A DNA stretch of 64,000 bases from Candidatus Pantoea edessiphila (GTDB taxonomy: Bacteria > Pseudomonadota > Gammaproteobacteria > Enterobacterales > Enterobacteriaceae). Position 1 is the stretch's first letter; every line of letters begins with the position of its first letter. Where the stretch lies: the NCBI RefSeq assembly GCF_002933345.1, contig NZ_PDKR01000002.1, forward strand, positions 1-64,000, in the 5' to 3' direction. Made by a program: the position numbers and the translations under genes. Below, piece after piece: positions 1 through 9,034 of this stretch. The notes below the pieces were generated by a model. That model did not search any database. It saw only the letters and a list, made by a program, of their open reading frames with translations, and had not been told where the DNA came from.

Positions 1-45
1 TAACAAGGTAACCGTAGGGGAACCTGCGGTTGGATCACCTCCTTA
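1..45 (+). rRNA. rrs: 16S ribosomal RNA, 3' end (partial)
   Basis: The first bases match the universally conserved end of bacterial 16S rRNA, including the anti-Shine-Dalgarno CACCTCCTTA that terminates the mature molecule. The rest of the gene lies outside the window. Downstream there is only a tRNA-Ile stump and a tRNA-Asp, with no 23S or 5S, so this 16S gene is not followed by a normal rRNA operon. The position just ahead of metA matches rrnE of E. coli. Confidence 0.97.
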
Positions 46-131
46 CTTATTTATATAAAAATGCTTTTCTGCGAAGTACCTACATAAATTGTCTGATAAT
101 TAATTTGTTGTCTTAATAATAAAGATTCAGC

Positions 132-152
132 AGGCTTGTAGCTCAGTTGGTT
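132..152 (+). pseudogene. Truncated tRNA-Ile(GAU) remnant
   Basis: The segment AGGCTTGTAGCTCAGTTGGT matches the acceptor and D-arm of enterobacterial tRNA-Ile(GAU) with one mismatch, then stops abruptly: no anticodon arm, T arm or 3' acceptor strand follows. It sits where tRNA-Ile normally lies in a 16S-23S spacer. It is best read as the breakpoint of a deletion that removed the rest of the spacer, 23S and 5S. It cannot make a functional tRNA. Confidence 0.85.
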
Positions 153-224
153 TCTTTCAAATGAAATCAATAATTATTTTACATTAACTATATTTAAGAT
201 TTAACACTATATAACAATGATATT

Positions 225-301
225 GGAGCGGTAGTTCAGTTGGTTAGAATACCTGCCTGTCACGCAGGGGGTCGCGGGTTCGAGTCCCGTCCGTTCCGCC
301 A
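225..301 (+). tRNA. tRNA-Asp(GTC)
   Basis: This is a complete 77-nt cloverleaf nearly identical to E. coli tRNA-Asp, with anticodon GTC at 259-261, the GGTTCGAGTCC T arm and an encoded 3' CCA. Distal tRNA-Asp genes follow 5S in some enterobacterial rRNA operons, so this one probably marks the ancestral end of the operon that starts with the 16S gene. It is the only tRNA in the window with an encoded CCA. Confidence 0.97.
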
Positions 302-315
302 GTTGTATTTATATT

Positions 316-360
316 AAGAGTATATTTTAAGATTATCTTCTATTTTACTCTTTTTTATTT
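316..360 (+). terminator. Probable terminator after tRNA-Asp
   Basis: AAGAGTA (316-322) pairs with TACTCTT (346-352). The interior can form a second small AAGAT/ATCTT stem, and the hairpin runs directly into a T-rich tract. The position between tRNA-Asp and metA fits the end of the rRNA/tRNA transcript. The stem is AT-rich, so confidence is moderate. Confidence 0.45.
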
Positions 361-384
361 TTCTTAAATGATAGGAAATGTTTT

Positions 385-1317
385 ATGCCAATCATAGTTC
401 CAAATTGTTTGCCAGCAGTGAAATTATTACGTAATGAAAATATTTTTGTAATAACTTCATCAAGTTCTAGAGTCTGGGAAACCCGTCCTTTGAAAATATT
501 AATACTTAATTTAATGCCAAAAAAAATTGAAACTGAAAATCAATTGCTACGTCTAATTTCTAATTCTCCTTTACAAATTGATGTAAAATTGTTACGTATT
601 AATGGTCATCAATCAAGAAATACATCAAGTGAACATCTTAATAACTTTTATTGTCAATTAGATAATGTTTATAATGATAATTTTGATGGTTTAATAGTAA
701 CTGGCGCACCTTTAGGCTTAATTGATTTTAAGGATGTTTCTTATTGGTCTCAAATTAAAAACATATTCTTTTGGGCAAAAGAACATGTTACATCAATGTT
801 ATTTATATGTTGGGCTGCACAAGCTGCTTTAAATATTTTTTATGGAATCCCTAAAAAAATAAGACATGATAAGCTGTTTGGTGTATTTAATCATAGATTA
901 TTAAATTCTAATGATTTGCTGATACGTGGTTTTGATAATAAATTTTTTGTTCCTCATTCCCGTTATGCAGATTTTTCTATTCAGCTTATTATTAATAATA
1001 CGGATTTGCAATTGCATGCTGTATTAGAGGAACCATTTTCCAATGTCTATCTTATGTCAAGTACAGATAAACGTTTGGTTTTTATCACTGGTCATCCAGA
1101 ATATGATTTACTTACGCTTTCTGATGAATATCATCGTGATTTTAATTTAGGTACTTTATGTAAAAAACCTTGTAATTATTTTCCAAAAGACAATACTGAA
1201 CTATTACCTAATATAACTTGGCGTAGTCATGGCAATTTGTTATTTTCTAATTGGCTTAACCATTATGTATATCAAACAACATGTTCTAACTTGTTAGATA
1301 TGAATTTAATATCATAA
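385..1317 (+). CDS. metA: Homoserine O-succinyltransferase MetA
   Basis: MetA activates homoserine with succinyl-CoA, the first committed step of methionine synthesis. The 310-residue product is colinear with E. coli MetA (309). The nucleophile Cys142 (LFICWAAQ) and the ITGHPEYD block with the active-site His and Glu (about 237 and 239) are intact, as is the [13 protein letters not shown] block. Positions equivalent to E. coli R27, I296 and P298, where feedback-resistant mutants map, are Ser27, Thr298 and Cys300 here, so methionine or SAM control may be relaxed (inference). The gene follows the rRNA remnant as in the E. coli rrnE-metA order and ends in a hairpin facing pgi. Its substrate comes from LysC and ThrA, both encoded here. 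Confidence 0.95.
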   Translation: MPIIVPNCLPAVKLLRNENIFVITSSSSRVWETRPLKILILNLMPKKIETENQLLRLISNSPLQIDVKLLRINGHQSRNTSSEHLNNFYCQLDNVYNDNFDGLIVTGAPLGLIDFKDVSYWSQIKNIFFWAKEHVTSMLFICWAAQAALNIFYGIPKKIRHDKLFGVFNHRLLNSNDLLIRGFDNKFFVPHSRYADFSIQLIINNTDLQLHAVLEEPFSNVYLMSSTDKRLVFITGHPEYDLLTLSDEYHRDFNLGTLCKKPCNYFPKDNTELLPNITWRSHGNLLFSNWLNHYVYQTTCSNLLDMNLIS

Positions 1318-1349
1318 CAATATCACGCTATATTAAGTTAAAGATGAAA

Positions 1350-1383
1350 ATTAAAATCATGTTAATGATTTTAATTGATGTTT
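1350..1383 (+). terminator. Hairpin between metA and pgi
   Basis: A perfect 11-bp stem, ATTAAAATCAT (1350-1360) and ATGATTTTAAT (1365-1375), with a four-base loop lies 33 bp after the metA stop, followed by a short T-rich stretch. It sits between convergent genes, so it could serve either strand. The stem is AT-rich and the T tract interrupted, so a terminator role is only likely. Confidence 0.42.
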
Positions 1384-1557
1384 TAAATATAACTTGTTGT
1401 ATTAACAACTTATATATTCCAGATTGAGTAAATATAAAATTGTTTAATAACAAATATTAAATAAATTTAATATATTTTATATCTTATAACAGAATTAAAT
1501 TTCTTTAAAATATTTTTATTTTATAAATGGTTTTATTTATAATAATTTTTTAATTGA

Positions 1558-3204
1558 TTATCGCCAATTTTTATAACAATTAATTAATTCATTAGTAGAA
1601 CTATCATATTTTTTTGTTTTATCTTCAGTTTTTAATTCTGATAGAATATCATTTGCTAGTGTTTTGCCTAATTCTACTCCCCATTGATCAAAACTAAATA
1701 TATTTAATATAGAACCCTGTGTAAAAATTTTATGTTCATAAAGTGCAATTAAAGCACCAAGATTAAATGGAGTAAGCTTACGAATTAATATCGAATTTGT
1801 AGGATGATTGCCATCCAATGTCTTAAATAATGAGATATTTTTTATAAATTTGTTTATTTGTTTTTTATTAATAAATTCTTTTTCTATTTCATTAGCGGTT
1901 TTACCAAAAGCTAATGCTTTGGTTTGTGCAAAAAAATGAGATAAAAGTTTTAAATGATGATCATTTAAAGGATGATGATGGATTGCAGGTGCAATAAAAT
2001 CACAAGGAATTAATTTAGTACCTTGATGTATATGTTGATAAAATGAATGTTGACCATCAGTGCCAGATTCTCCCCAAATTATAGGACCAGTTTGATAATT
2101 TACATTATTTCCTTCCCTATCAATGTTTTTGCCATTAGATTCCATATTTACTTGTTGAAAATATGAAGCAAAATGGCGCATATTTTGATCATAGGGCAAA
2201 ATAGCTTCAGTTTCGGCACTAAAAAAATTATTGTACCAAATTCCAATTAATCCTAATAATATTGGTATATTTTTTTCAATTGGTGTTTCAGAGAAATGTT
2301 TATCCATTTCATATGCACCGTTAAGAAATTGCTCAAAATTACTAAATCCAATAGAAAGAATAATCGATAGTCCAATTGATGACCATAAAGAATATCTTCC
2401 TCCTACCCAATTCCAAAACTCAAACATATTATTAATATTAATTCCAAATTTTTCTACTGCTTTTTTATTAGTAGACAGCGCGATAAAATGTTTAGACATA
2501 TTTTTTTTATTATTTGTTTTTTCTAAAAACCAATCACGTGCACTATGAGCATTAGTTAATGTTTCTTGAGTATTAAATGTTTTAGATGCTATTAAAAATA
2601 ATGTTGTTGCAGGATTTAAATTATTTAATGTCTTATTAATATGTGAACCATCAATATTAGAAACAAAATGCAAATTAAGGTGATTTTGATACGGACATAA
2701 TGCTTCAGTTACCATTAATGGACCAAGATTTGAGCCACCTATACCAATATTTACTATATCTTTAATAGGCTTTCCTGTATAGCCTAACCAATTACCATTA
2801 ATAACTTCTTCAGAAAAAATTCTCATTTTGTTTAATATCTTGTTTATCTTAGGCATAATATTTTTTCCATTTAATATTATAGGTGTATTACTACGGTTAC
2901 GAAGAGCAATATGTAATACAGCTCTATTTTCAGTGAAATTAATTTTTTCACCAGAAAACATAGAATCAATGTTATCTTTAAGATAAGTCTCTTTTGCTAA
3001 TGCTTGTAGTTTATCTATTGTTTCATGTGTAATACGATTTTTTGAAAAGTCTATCAAAATCTGATCCTTAAAAAGGATAGAAAATTTAGAAAATCTATTA
3101 CAATCTTTATTAAATAAGTCAGAAAGGTGTAATGATTTAATTTGTTCAAAATGTTTTTTTAATTCTTTCCAAGCTATGGTATTTGTTGGATTAATATTTT
3201 TCAT
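1558..3204 (-). CDS. pgi: Glucose-6-phosphate isomerase
   Basis: Interconverts glucose 6-phosphate and fructose 6-phosphate in glycolysis and gluconeogenesis. The 548-residue protein matches E. coli Pgi (549) end to end. Landmarks are the sugar-phosphate-binding [11 protein letters not shown] and [13 protein letters not shown] segments, [10 protein letters not shown] with the catalytic His region, and the C-terminal EHKIFTQG and [11 protein letters not shown] blocks with the active-site Lys. It is divergent from lysC, as in E. coli, across a 379-bp AT-rich spacer that must hold both promoters. No frameshift or missing motif was seen. Confidence 0.96.
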   Translation of the reverse strand: MKNINPTNTIAWKELKKHFEQIKSLHLSDLFNKDCNRFSKFSILFKDQILIDFSKNRITHETIDKLQALAKETYLKDNIDSMFSGEKINFTENRAVLHIALRNRSNTPIILNGKNIMPKINKILNKMRIFSEEVINGNWLGYTGKPIKDIVNIGIGGSNLGPLMVTEALCPYQNHLNLHFVSNIDGSHINKTLNNLNPATTLFLIASKTFNTQETLTNAHSARDWFLEKTNNKKNMSKHFIALSTNKKAVEKFGININNMFEFWNWVGGRYSLWSSIGLSIILSIGFSNFEQFLNGAYEMDKHFSETPIEKNIPILLGLIGIWYNNFFSAETEAILPYDQNMRHFASYFQQVNMESNGKNIDREGNNVNYQTGPIIWGESGTDGQHSFYQHIHQGTKLIPCDFIAPAIHHHPLNDHHLKLLSHFFAQTKALAFGKTANEIEKEFINKKQINKFIKNISLFKTLDGNHPTNSILIRKLTPFNLGALIALYEHKIFTQGSILNIFSFDQWGVELGKTLANDILSELKTEDKTKKYDSSTNELINCYKNWR

Positions 3205-3583
3205 ATCGAAACTCTTTATATTAAAAATTAGTTGTTTTGATTATAATCATAAAATTTCAATAAAAAACAATTGAAATTAATTTTTATTGAACAATTAATT
3301 TAATAAGTTATATTATATTAATTTATATTATTTTTGATTTATATTATTTTTTGTATAACTTTAAAAAGTAATTTTTCATCTTTTTTTATATCAATACTGA
3401 TTGATATATTTAAATTATTTCAAATACTTTATCAAATATATGTTTTTATTAAATATAGTAGATGATTTTTTTGAATTATCATGAAAATTATAAATTTATT
3501 TTTTCTAATTAATTAAAATATGTTCTTTTGATATTTCTTTATTGAGTATTTGTTGTTTATTTTTTATATATGAGGTCATAATA
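3205..3583. other. pgi-lysC divergent spacer without a riboswitch
   Basis: This AT-rich spacer separates divergent pgi and lysC. In E. coli and many relatives the lysC leader carries a long, structured, GC-containing lysine riboswitch. I see no L-box motifs and no GC-containing stem here, only A/T runs and a usable Shine-Dalgarno sequence (GAGGT) before lysC. The promoters must lie inside but cannot be assigned by eye. Confidence 0.6.
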
Positions 3584-4933
3584 ATGACTCAAAAACTGAT
3601 CGTAGCAAAATTTGGAGGTACTAGCGTTGCTGATTTTAATGCAATGAGCCATAGTGCTGATATAATTATTAATAATTCTAATATACGTCTAGTAGTTTTA
3701 TCTGCTTCTGCTAGGATAACCAATATTCTTGTATCCCTTTCTGAAGGTAAAGATAAAAGTAATAGACTTTATTTAATTAATAAGATTAGTAATATTCAGA
3801 ATTCAATTATCTATAAAATTAAAGAAAATAATTCTTTAAAAATATTAATAAATAATATGATAGGATCTATTGAAATATTAGCTGAAAAAGCTTACAGAAT
3901 TAATTCTGAATCGTTAAAAGATGAAATAGTAAGTTATGGTGAATTAATGTCTAGTATTATTTTTGTTAATATTTTACGTGAAAGAAGAATGAATGTTGAG
4001 TGGTTTGATGTTCGAAATGTAATGAAAACAAATGATAATTTTGGTTGCGCTCAACCAGATATTAATACATTATCTAATCTAGTTAATAAATATCTTAAAC
4101 CACTTATAATACATAAAATTGTAGTTACTCAAGGTTTTATTGGTAGTGAAATTCAAGGACGAACTACTACTTTAGGTCGTGGTGGCAGTGATTATACAGC
4201 TGCTTTATTAGGTGAAGCATTGAGAGCAACACGAATAGATATTTGGACAGATGTATCTGGAATTTATACCACTGATCCACATCTAGTAGCAACAGCTAAA
4301 AGAATAGATGAAATAACTTTTAAAGAAGCTGCAGAAATGGCAATTTTTGGAGCAAAAGTGTTACATCCGTCTACTTTGTTACCTGCAGCAAGAAGTAATA
4401 TCCCAGTATTTGTTAGTTCTAGTAAAAATCCAGAAAAAGGAGGCACATATGTTTGCAATAAAACTGATACCACACCTTTATTTAGAGCTTTAGCTTTACG
4501 TCGTAGACAAACTTTATTAAATCTAAGGAGCTTAAATATTTTTCATCAACTAGATTTTCTAGCTAGAATAACTAACACATTATCAAATCATGGGATATAT
4601 ATTGACCTTTTAACTAGTTCTGAAGTAAACGTAGCAATAACATTTAATGATAGTTATCAATCAAGAGGAATTAATATTATTAATAATAAATTATTATGTG
4701 AACTTTCATCTTTTTGCCATGTTAATATAGAAGATAATTTATCTCTTATTGCTATTATTGGTAATAATTTATCTAAAGCTAATGGTATATGCAAAATGAT
4801 ATTTGGAATGTTAGAACCATTTAATTTGCGGATGATTTACTATGGTATCAGTAATTACAATATATGTTTTATAGTATCAAATATAGATTCAGAAAATATC
4901 ATTCGTATTTTGCATCATAATTTATTTGAATAA
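3584..4933 (+). CDS. lysC: Lysine-type aspartokinase III
   Basis: Phosphorylates aspartate, the entry step to lysine, threonine and methionine. The start is the ATG preceded by GAGGT; it gives 449 residues, the exact E. coli length, and removes an unconserved upstream extension. Catalytic landmarks remain: KFGGTS near the N terminus, Glu120 in SYGE, Arg199 and Asp203 in LGRGGSDYTA, Lys258 in FGAKVLHP. The C-terminal ACT region is altered at lysine-control sites: Ile319 and Asp324 replace E. coli M318 and G323, and Tyr339 and Ser345 replace S338 and T344. A Gly-to-Arg change (Arg44 in SASARITN) lies close to the active site. With the ThrA kinase domain degraded, this is probably the only working aspartokinase encoded in the window. 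Confidence 0.96.
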   Translation: MTQKLIVAKFGGTSVADFNAMSHSADIIINNSNIRLVVLSASARITNILVSLSEGKDKSNRLYLINKISNIQNSIIYKIKENNSLKILINNMIGSIEILAEKAYRINSESLKDEIVSYGELMSSIIFVNILRERRMNVEWFDVRNVMKTNDNFGCAQPDINTLSNLVNKYLKPLIIHKIVVTQGFIGSEIQGRTTTLGRGGSDYTAALLGEALRATRIDIWTDVSGIYTTDPHLVATAKRIDEITFKEAAEMAIFGAKVLHPSTLLPAARSNIPVFVSSSKNPEKGGTYVCNKTDTTPLFRALALRRRQTLLNLRSLNIFHQLDFLARITNTLSNHGIYIDLLTSSEVNVAITFNDSYQSRGINIINNKLLCELSSFCHVNIEDNLSLIAIIGNNLSKANGICKMIFGMLEPFNLRMIYYGISNYNICFIVSNIDSENIIRILHHNLFE

Positions 4934-5137
4934 AACTTTTATAATGATATAATTATCATAATAACAATTTATTTATAATATTAAATGTATAAATAAATAC
5001 TGGAAGTATTTATATTAAGTATTATTCAGTAATTATTTTGAAATATATTCATTTTATTTTATAAATATTTATTTCTATTTACTATAAAATTTATTCTTAT
5101 ATGGTTTAATAAATGATAATTTAGTTCTTATCATTAT

Positions 5138-6872
5138 TTAATATTTCTGATAAAATTTGTGTACAGTTAAAGTTTTCATTAAATTTACACAACCATTATC
5201 ATATATATATTTATTATTTTTTTTAAACCATAAATATTTAATTAAAAAATTACTATCAAATAATTCTGATATGTGTATGCATTTATTTAATAAAAGACTA
5301 TGAGCTAATTTAAGGTTTTTTGTTTTTAATAATTTATAATTTATAGTTATTTGAATGCTAAGTATGAAAAAATATAATCATATAGCATTATGATATTTTT
5401 ACTGTTTTTTTGCAAAACACGATAACGGCTAGGGGTATTAAAAATAACCAATTTCTTCTACAGAAGATTATTTTTTATTTTTCTAGTTAATTACATAACC
5501 TTATTATTAATCTTGATACTTCATTTGATTGCCAGCGGAGAAATAGTTCTCTTTTTATTAAAGGATATATAATAATTATACTTATTAATTAATTTATCTT
5601 TATATATTTTTGTTTTATAACAATAAATGCAATTAATGAAGGCATTATTAACATATGTTGAATATTATTTTGAAAATATATAAATTTTTTACTTGATTAG
5701 ATGATAACGCTATAATATAACTATTGTTATCCTTTTTAATTGATAATTTTTGTGTTTATGGCATGATTTATCAATTCTTCAATATTTGAATTAGGTACTG
5801 TAATTTTAGAAAAACAGTGTAATTTATATGACAATTCAATTGTTCAGTTGATTATTTATAAGTCAAGGAATATTGACTTTAAGCTAAAAGGGCTGTTACA
5901 GCATTTACTGAACTAGCTTCATTAATACGAACCATAATATTACTAGTAAGATTATCTAAAAAAGGTGTTAAACACCGTGAATAATTAATATCTATTCTAT
6001 TTTTAATTTAAAATGACTATTTAAAGATAATGGTTTTGCCGAAATTAACATTGCCAAGATTATTTAATCTATTTATTTAATTTATATAGTTTTAATAAGT
6101 TTTGAAAAAATTATGTTCGCCTTTATTATTATTTAATTCAGCAACATAAGTATTAATTTCTATTATAATTTCATAACCTATTAAAGTAATAAATTTATTG
6201 CTATATCATTAATAATGATTGTATAGTAATAAACCAGTCCGTAATTTTTTTACCTTCTCTAAAGAATTCTATTGGGCAACCGTAATAAAATAATTTATTT
6301 AAATATTGTCGAAAAAATTATATAATAAAATTTATTACTTTTTAAGGTTTTCGGATAAAAAAGCACCTAGCCGACGAAAAATATAATCCTATAAGCTAGA
6401 AATTAAGATTTGTACCCGCTGCAATATAAGGTAGTGTTAATCCTTGTTTGATATGATATAGCACATAAGATATCAAAAAATAATCTACATGACTGCGATG
6501 ACAAGGAAAATAAACGATTTTGTGACCATTCTGTGATAAATTACGTAATATATTAATTCCAGTAATGTTTATGGTTCCATAAAATCTTTTGATGGGAATT
6601 AAAATAGTGAGGATATTTGTTATTTTCAACAAAAATATAACAAGGTAAATTTATACCATCAATTTCTATAGATAACAATGGATTAGGCAAATTAGATTTA
6701 ATACATTGCCTACGTAATGTTATTAAATCTACGATTGAATAATCGTGTAATACATATACAATATATTTTTTGTCAATATTACTAATATTATTTTATGTAA
6801 CTGTTTTACTTTTTATTAATAAAGATATTAATAGATCTATTAAATAAATGTATGTTTTATACCAATTACATT
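5138..6872 (-). pseudogene. plsB: plsB pseudogene (glycerol-3-phosphate acyltransferase)
   Basis: Translating the minus strand in shifting frames recovers PlsB from end to end. From the N terminus: LLISLLIKSKTV and YIVYVLHDYS, then [14 protein letters not shown] (about 6620-6800). About 180 residues are missing, followed by a 78-codon open piece (6396-6632) with the acyltransferase HX4D motif in [11 protein letters not shown]. After it come FRRLGAF, FYYGCPIEFFREGK, NNLGNVNFG, SNIMVRINEASSVNA, EQLNCH, NNIQHMLIMPSL, IYPLIKRELFLRW and a final SELFDSNF block ending at a stop. Many stops and frameshifts separate the pieces, so no acyltransferase can be made. PlsB normally acylates glycerol 3-phosphate at the inner membrane. 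Its place after pgi/lysC and before yjbJ matches E. coli order. Confidence 0.9.
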
Positions 6873-7468
6873 TTAACAAAATACTCCCTAATTGAATGAA
6901 TTATTTAATATAGTTATAATTAAAGATTTTAAAATAAAAATGTATTTAAGAATATATATATTTTATTAATTATAATTACGAAAATAAATAATATTATTAG
7001 TATATTTTATATACTTTGAGTTTTAATTCAATACTAATTAATTAATTTTAATAAATAATTGTTCAATAAAATTTAAAATAATTCTAATATTTTATATAAC
7101 AAATATTAGAATTATTTTATGATGTAAAAGTTTATTTTATTTATTAACTATTAATATTTAAAATTATCAATTGAGATAAATTCATTAATTTATAATTAAA
7201 ACTTTATTTTAATGATTTCCTTTGGTATATGTTAATTATATTTTAAATATTATACGTTATATTAATAATTTTGATGTATAATTATTAATATAATGAATCA
7301 AAATTTCAATAAAATTGATCAACTTTATAAAATTTATATTATGACAATATTGAGAAATATGTAAAATTATCTACTAAAGTTAGTTTTTTGATATATAAGA
7401 AACTGTTATTTCAACGTTTTAATTATCTTCTATAGAGGTAATATTAAACCTAAATTTGGAGGTTTAAA
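6873..7468. other. Gene-free AT-rich gap (dgkA-lexA-dinF position)
   Basis: In E. coli dgkA, lexA and dinF lie between plsB and yjbJ. Here I see no open frame or recognisable remnant, only A/T-rich sequence. The promoter of yjbJ must lie at its right end. Confidence 0.5.
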
Positions 7469-7708
7469 ATGAATAAGGATAAGATTGGCGGAAATTGGAA
7501 ACAGTTTAAAGGTAAAATAAAAGAAAAATGGGGAAAATTAACAGACGATGACTTTAAGTGCTTTGAAGGTAAACGAGATCAATTAATCGGTAAAATTCAA
7601 GAACGTTATGGTTGTGCTAGAGATGACGCAGAGAGAGAATTAAAATTATGGGAAAGTCATAATAAAGATTGTCTGTGGGAAAGCCATAATAAGGATTGTC
7701 GTTGGTAG
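7469..7708 (+). CDS. yjbJ: CsbD-family stress protein YjbJ with duplicated C-terminus
   Basis: A small hydrophilic CsbD-family protein. MNKDKIGGNWKQFKGKIKE and EGKRDQLIGKIQERYG match E. coli YjbJ (69 residues) closely. The product here has 79 residues because the end, (L)WESHNKDC, occurs twice in tandem before the final RW. A Shine-Dalgarno TTTGGAGG precedes the ATG, and an intrinsic terminator follows, so it is monocistronic. In E. coli yjbJ is abundant under stress; the biochemical role is not established. Keeping it in a genome this reduced suggests it matters to the symbiont. Confidence 0.92.
   Translation: MNKDKIGGNWKQFKGKIKEKWGKLTDDDFKCFEGKRDQLIGKIQERYGCARDDAERELKLWESHNKDCLWESHNKDCRW
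7646..7699 (+). repeat. Tandem 27-bp duplication inside yjbJ
   Basis: Two adjacent 27-bp units encode the same nine residues (LWESHNKDC). They differ at several bases (TTA/CTG, AGT/AGC, AAA/AAG), all silent. The duplication is therefore not brand new, and both copies have been held to the same protein sequence. Confidence 0.95.
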
Positions 7709-7747
7709 TAGGTAATCAATATTTAATAAACAACTAAATTTTAAGAT

Positions 7748-7774
7748 AGGCACAAGGAAGTGCCTTAATTTTTC
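7748..7774 (+). terminator. Intrinsic terminator of yjbJ
   Basis: AGGCAC (7748-7753) and GTGCCT (7760-7765) form a GC-containing stem with a six-base loop, followed by TAATTTTTC. It lies 40 bp after the yjbJ stop and before dusA. Confidence 0.78.
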
Positions 7775-7850
7775 TTGGTAAAATTTAATTACTATAGTTT
7801 TAATATTTCTTCCTTAATTATCAATTTATAATAAATTTAAATTGAGAATC

Positions 7851-8813
7851 ATGAATAATTATTATCGACGTTTTGCTGTAGCACCTATGCTTGCTTTGAC
7901 TGATCGTCATTGTCGTTACTTTTATCGTAAATTGAGTGCTTACGCAATTCTATATACTGAAATGATAAATACAAATAAAATTATTAATGGTAAATACAAA
8001 TTAGATGAAAACAAAGATCAGCATATAGTTGCGTTACAATTGGCAGGTAATAATTCATCTGAATTAGCATATTGTGCCAAGCTGGCGGAAAGTCATGGTT
8101 ATAATGAAATTAATCTAAACATTGGTTGTCCATCTCACAGAGCACAAAAAGGTTATTTTGGTGCTTGTCTTATGAATAATGCAAATTTAGTAGCTGATAA
8201 TATTAAAGCTATATATGATGTTGTAAATATTCCAATAACAATAAAAACTAGAATTGGTATAGATGGAAAAGATAGTTACAATTTTTTAAGCGATTTCATA
8301 GGGACCATATCAGAACTTAGCAGTTGTATTAATTTTATTTTTCATGCAAGAAAAGCTTGTCTTCTGAAATTTAATGCCAAAAAAAATCGCGAAATACCAC
8401 CTTTAAACTATTCTTATATCTACAATCTTAAAAAAGATTTCCCTTTTTTTGTAATAGTAATCAATGGAGGAATAGAGACATTAGAAGAAGCACAAGTTCA
8501 TTTACAATATCTTGATGGTGTTATGATGGGACGAGAAATTTATAAGAACCCTATGATTTTATCTGGGGTTGATGATAAAATTTTCGGTTTTAAAAAAACA
8601 ATAAATCCTATATTATTAATTAAAAGTATGTATCCTTATATTGAAGATGAAATGAAAAAAGGAGTTAATATTAGTAAAATAATGCGCCATACTATAAATT
8701 TATTTAAAGGTCTTCCTGGTTCAAATCAATGGAAGCGTCACTTAAGTGAAAATATTTACAGATCTAATGCAGGTATTTGGGTAATAGAAGAAGCATTGAA
8801 AATGCTTAAGTGA
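7851..8813 (+). CDS. dusA: tRNA-dihydrouridine synthase A
   Basis: A flavin enzyme that reduces uridines in the D-loop of tRNA. The protein starts close to the conserved RFAVAPMLALTDRHCRYF block. Catalytic Cys93 sits in NLNIGCPS, followed by GACLM, IKTRIGIDGKDSY, FHARKA and INGGI, with DGVMMGRE near the FMN phosphate site. The ATG at 7851 was preferred to an in-frame TTG three codons upstream; neither has a strong Shine-Dalgarno sequence. Length is about 320 residues, slightly shorter than E. coli because the N-terminal tail is missing. It sits between yjbJ and dnaB as in E. coli, with zur, pspG and qor deleted. Confidence 0.93.
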   Translation: MNNYYRRFAVAPMLALTDRHCRYFYRKLSAYAILYTEMINTNKIINGKYKLDENKDQHIVALQLAGNNSSELAYCAKLAESHGYNEINLNIGCPSHRAQKGYFGACLMNNANLVADNIKAIYDVVNIPITIKTRIGIDGKDSYNFLSDFIGTISELSSCINFIFHARKACLLKFNAKKNREIPPLNYSYIYNLKKDFPFFVIVINGGIETLEEAQVHLQYLDGVMMGREIYKNPMILSGVDDKIFGFKKTINPILLIKSMYPYIEDEMKKGVNISKIMRHTINLFKGLPGSNQWKRHLSENIYRSNAGIWVIEEALKMLK

Positions 8814-9034
8814 AATGATTTTCATCCAAGCTAGTTTAGTTTCTGCAATTTTTTGTAACTATATAATAAATAAATTGTTATTTAAAAATTTTAGTTAATT
8901 AAAAAAATTAATCTCTACCTATTGATCATTTATTTGAATTATTAAATCATGCCTCAAATAGAGAATCGAAGAACCAAGCTTAATTAAAGCATAATTTTTC
9001 ATATTTTCTTTCAAAAATATTAGTTAATATTATT

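Noticed and set aside
3542-3583. Upstream TTG extension of lysC
   Set aside because: The added 14 residues are not conserved, and the internal ATG has a good Shine-Dalgarno sequence and gives the exact family length.
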